Assembly: GCF_000003815.2 (NCBI RefSeq)
Contig: NW_023365774.1
Coordinates: 36,899-58,214, forward strand
Origin: Branchiostoma floridae
Taxonomy: Eukaryota; Chordata; Leptocardii; Amphioxiformes; Branchiostomatidae
Reading direction: 5' to 3'
Length of the DNA stretch: 21,316 nucleotides
In this document: positions 19,186 to 21,316 of the stretch, one piece after another
Layout: the number at the start of each line of letters is the position of its first letter
Numbering within the stretch: the first letter of the stretch is position 1
The notes under the pieces: model-generated
What the model was told of the DNA's origin: nothing
Databases searched by the model: none
What the model saw: only the letters and a program-made list of their open reading frames with translations
Program-made: the position numbers and the translations under genes

Positions 19186-21316
19186 ATAACACATTAACAA
19201 TATATTTCATCGCATGCATATTTATTATAGGTACCGTACAAACTAACAGACCATTTTTAGATTTGTAGCATATTTGTATTGGCAGTAGGCCTAAAATGTC
19301 AAATAATATATTGAAGTTCATATTTTGCCACCTGTTGTCGATAGGTACGTACTGTGGCAATTGTGTTCAAACACTTGATTGGCGTAGAAGAAATCGTCTG
19401 TACTGATTATGGTATGGGTATTTAGTGTGCATTTTTGCTGTACAAACGACACGATCCCCCCCCCCCCAGCGTAAGAGACTGGTATTGCAGGTACGCAGTA
19501 AATAACCACCGAATGTGTTCTTTAGATCTATCTAGTGTATACGTAAGGATCTATCCAGTATGAGAATGCATCGGCTTGGTGGCAACGGCTTCCAATCTAC
19601 GATAGTTCTACAGATACATGTCTGATTAAAATTTCAAGCTTTCCTAGTCGTTGCTATTTGTCTTACTTTTCCGAATTCATTCAGGTTCTTGGTAGCTGGT
19701 ACTTGTCATGTCATTGTCGGTGCTGTTGAGGAAATATATAACTACATGATTAAAATCATTACATCAGTATATACAAGTGCAGGTTGGTTCTATAAACATG
19801 CAGTATTCTATTTTATTGAAATTTTGTCTGTTGTTCGCATGTTTCATTTTTCCTGCCCAATCCTATTAAAAAATGTCAATGACTGTGATCTTATAGCTGA
19901 TCAACAGCGCCACCTTCCGATACAAGAAAGCAAGGCAAATGGGAAGCTGTATTTTCATTAATGATAGGGGTTATATATCAGTTAAGTTAGGGCTGCCCAT
20001 AGGAAAGAACGTTAAGTTACACCGAAGCAATGCTTCAGTAACCCCGATTTCAATCTTAGAAGTATTTGTCCACCAGACAGTCACAATAGCCAGGGAGATT
20101 GTCGGCTCCAACTCTGAGGAATGTTCGGTCTATGACAGAAACCTCACCTTTGACCCAAGTTTTCCAAGCAACAAAAATCCCTCCGCACGCAAACTTAACT
20201 GCCAAACTCAGCAAAGTTTGACCAACATGGGAAAACTTAAACCCTAACTGTTCTTTCTACCCTAACAAGTCTCCAGATTGGGCCAAAATTTTCAAGGATT
20301 TTATGTGCCACACATTTTTGCCTTCTACTTCGCAACACAGCACTAACATCTACCCTGCTGGGATAAGGAGTAGTATGTATTCAACACGCTGATACCATTT
20401 GTTCAGGAGCAAGAAGGAGTAGGTCAGAGGGCATCGTCTGACGGCCGAATCTAGGGGAAAAAGACTTTTTCAAGCTCTGATCGGGGTGAAACAGGGGTCA
20501 GGCCGACATTCTGACCCACCAATGTAACGGAATGTCTATATGAAACATAGAAAGACAAAAAGTATCTAACTTTTTGTCCCCGATATTAGGATTAGATGTT
20601 GATATCCGTAAAGCTACTCGTGTTGGAAAAAAAAACTGTAATATTACACAGATAGGAAAATTAAGATTAAAAAAATTAATAAGCGATAAAGATAACTACC
20701 ACTTTTATACGAAAAAGCGAGAGCAGAAAAGTACAGAGACTTCATTGTAGTAAACTTAATATTGCCTTCACACTGAAACCAAATTACCAGGAAAGCAGAA
20801 CCTGCCGAAATGAAGTATTTGCAAAATTCGTGCCACATTCAGGGCCATTCGGATGGGAATTCCAAATGGACCTTAGATCCCATTAACATGAGAAGGACCA
20901 AGCCCAAATGCCGTCACAATGAAAGTTCATTTTTATTGCTGAGAATTCGTAGTGTAGTCTGAAAATTCTTACTGCCTTCCAGATATTCTTTTGGCCACAT
21001 TCTTGCAGAATTCGAAGTGCCTTGCCATTTCGTTTCTCCATCGAATGAGATAAGAATGTTTAGAATAATGTTGGAATGCCGTAGAATGCGGATTATATCT
21101 CAAGAACCACTGGAGGGATTTCAGTGACGTTTACGTAGGTAGGTGGTAAGTGATTATAGTGTGTTAGTGAATGTCAATTTTTAGCCCCTGCTTACTGAAC
21201 TGCAGTAGCGCATTTCGTATCACATCTTTGGACATGCAGCTGGACTTTCTGGGGTGTTGACTTTTCAGTGGTAGGTAGTGTTGGCTAGGTCCTCCTAGCT
21301 ATTTTCTGTGAATATG
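19186..21316. other. No recognised gene to the right edge
   Basis: I read both strands here. A plus frame at 19939-20247 is open for 102 codons but has no domain and no good splice or start context. No further element or RNA gene is supported. Confidence 0.55.

Noticed and set aside
19939-20247. 102-codon plus-strand frame
   Set aside because: No domain, no supporting splice or start context, and no protein-like pattern beyond openness.

Overview
This looks like metazoan nuclear DNA, most likely from a marine invertebrate deuterostome. Amphioxus (Branchiostoma) is my best guess, but the sequence alone does not prove it. The signs are small coding exons with consensus GT/AG splice sites, long AT-rich introns, numerous short inverted-repeat (MITE-like) elements and dinucleotide repeats. 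There are no bacterial operons, no CRISPR array and no rRNA or intact tRNA gene that I can support. Most long open frames are chance frames through introns or repeats; the real coding sequence is in short exons.

One gene can be reconstructed with confidence. It lies on the minus strand, starts at 8871 and runs off the left edge at position 1. Nine coding exons join with matching phases throughout. They encode a secreted protein: signal peptide, short helical segment, acidic Ser/Ala linker, one SUEL-type (rhamnose/galactose-binding) lectin domain, a 7-residue microexon linker, then a ZP domain (ZP-N followed by ZP-C). About 443 residues are visible. The C-terminus, where ZP proteins usually carry a cleavage site and a membrane anchor, lies outside the window. 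The first four splice junctions are all phase 1, so exons 2 to 5, including the lectin exon, are symmetrical 1-1 modules. This fits exon shuffling of a lectin in front of a ZP domain.

The introns carry mobile DNA. A 433-bp hAT-like element with perfect 21-bp ends and an 8-bp target duplication lies in the intron between exons 2 and 3. An approximately 870-bp element with CCCGCCGTACGTGC-type ends lies in the intron between the lectin exon and the microexon. A small antisense open frame of unknown meaning lies in the largest intron.

From 8887 to 21316 I can support no complete gene. This half holds a large CT/GT microsatellite (about 9325-9458), two homologous exon-like minus-strand segments (10180-10245 and 14129-14182) that could be alternative untranslated exons, a TA-flanked MITE (14983-15184), and a repeat cluster at 15650-18330. 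The cluster contains a roughly 0.9-kb unit duplicated in tandem, approximately 230-bp inverted arms, a second copy of the GTACG-ended element inserted in one unit, and an 11-bp minisatellite in the other. Related fragments occur at about 10967-11150, 12150-12301 and 19070-19185. From 18330 to the right edge I see nothing else recognisable.
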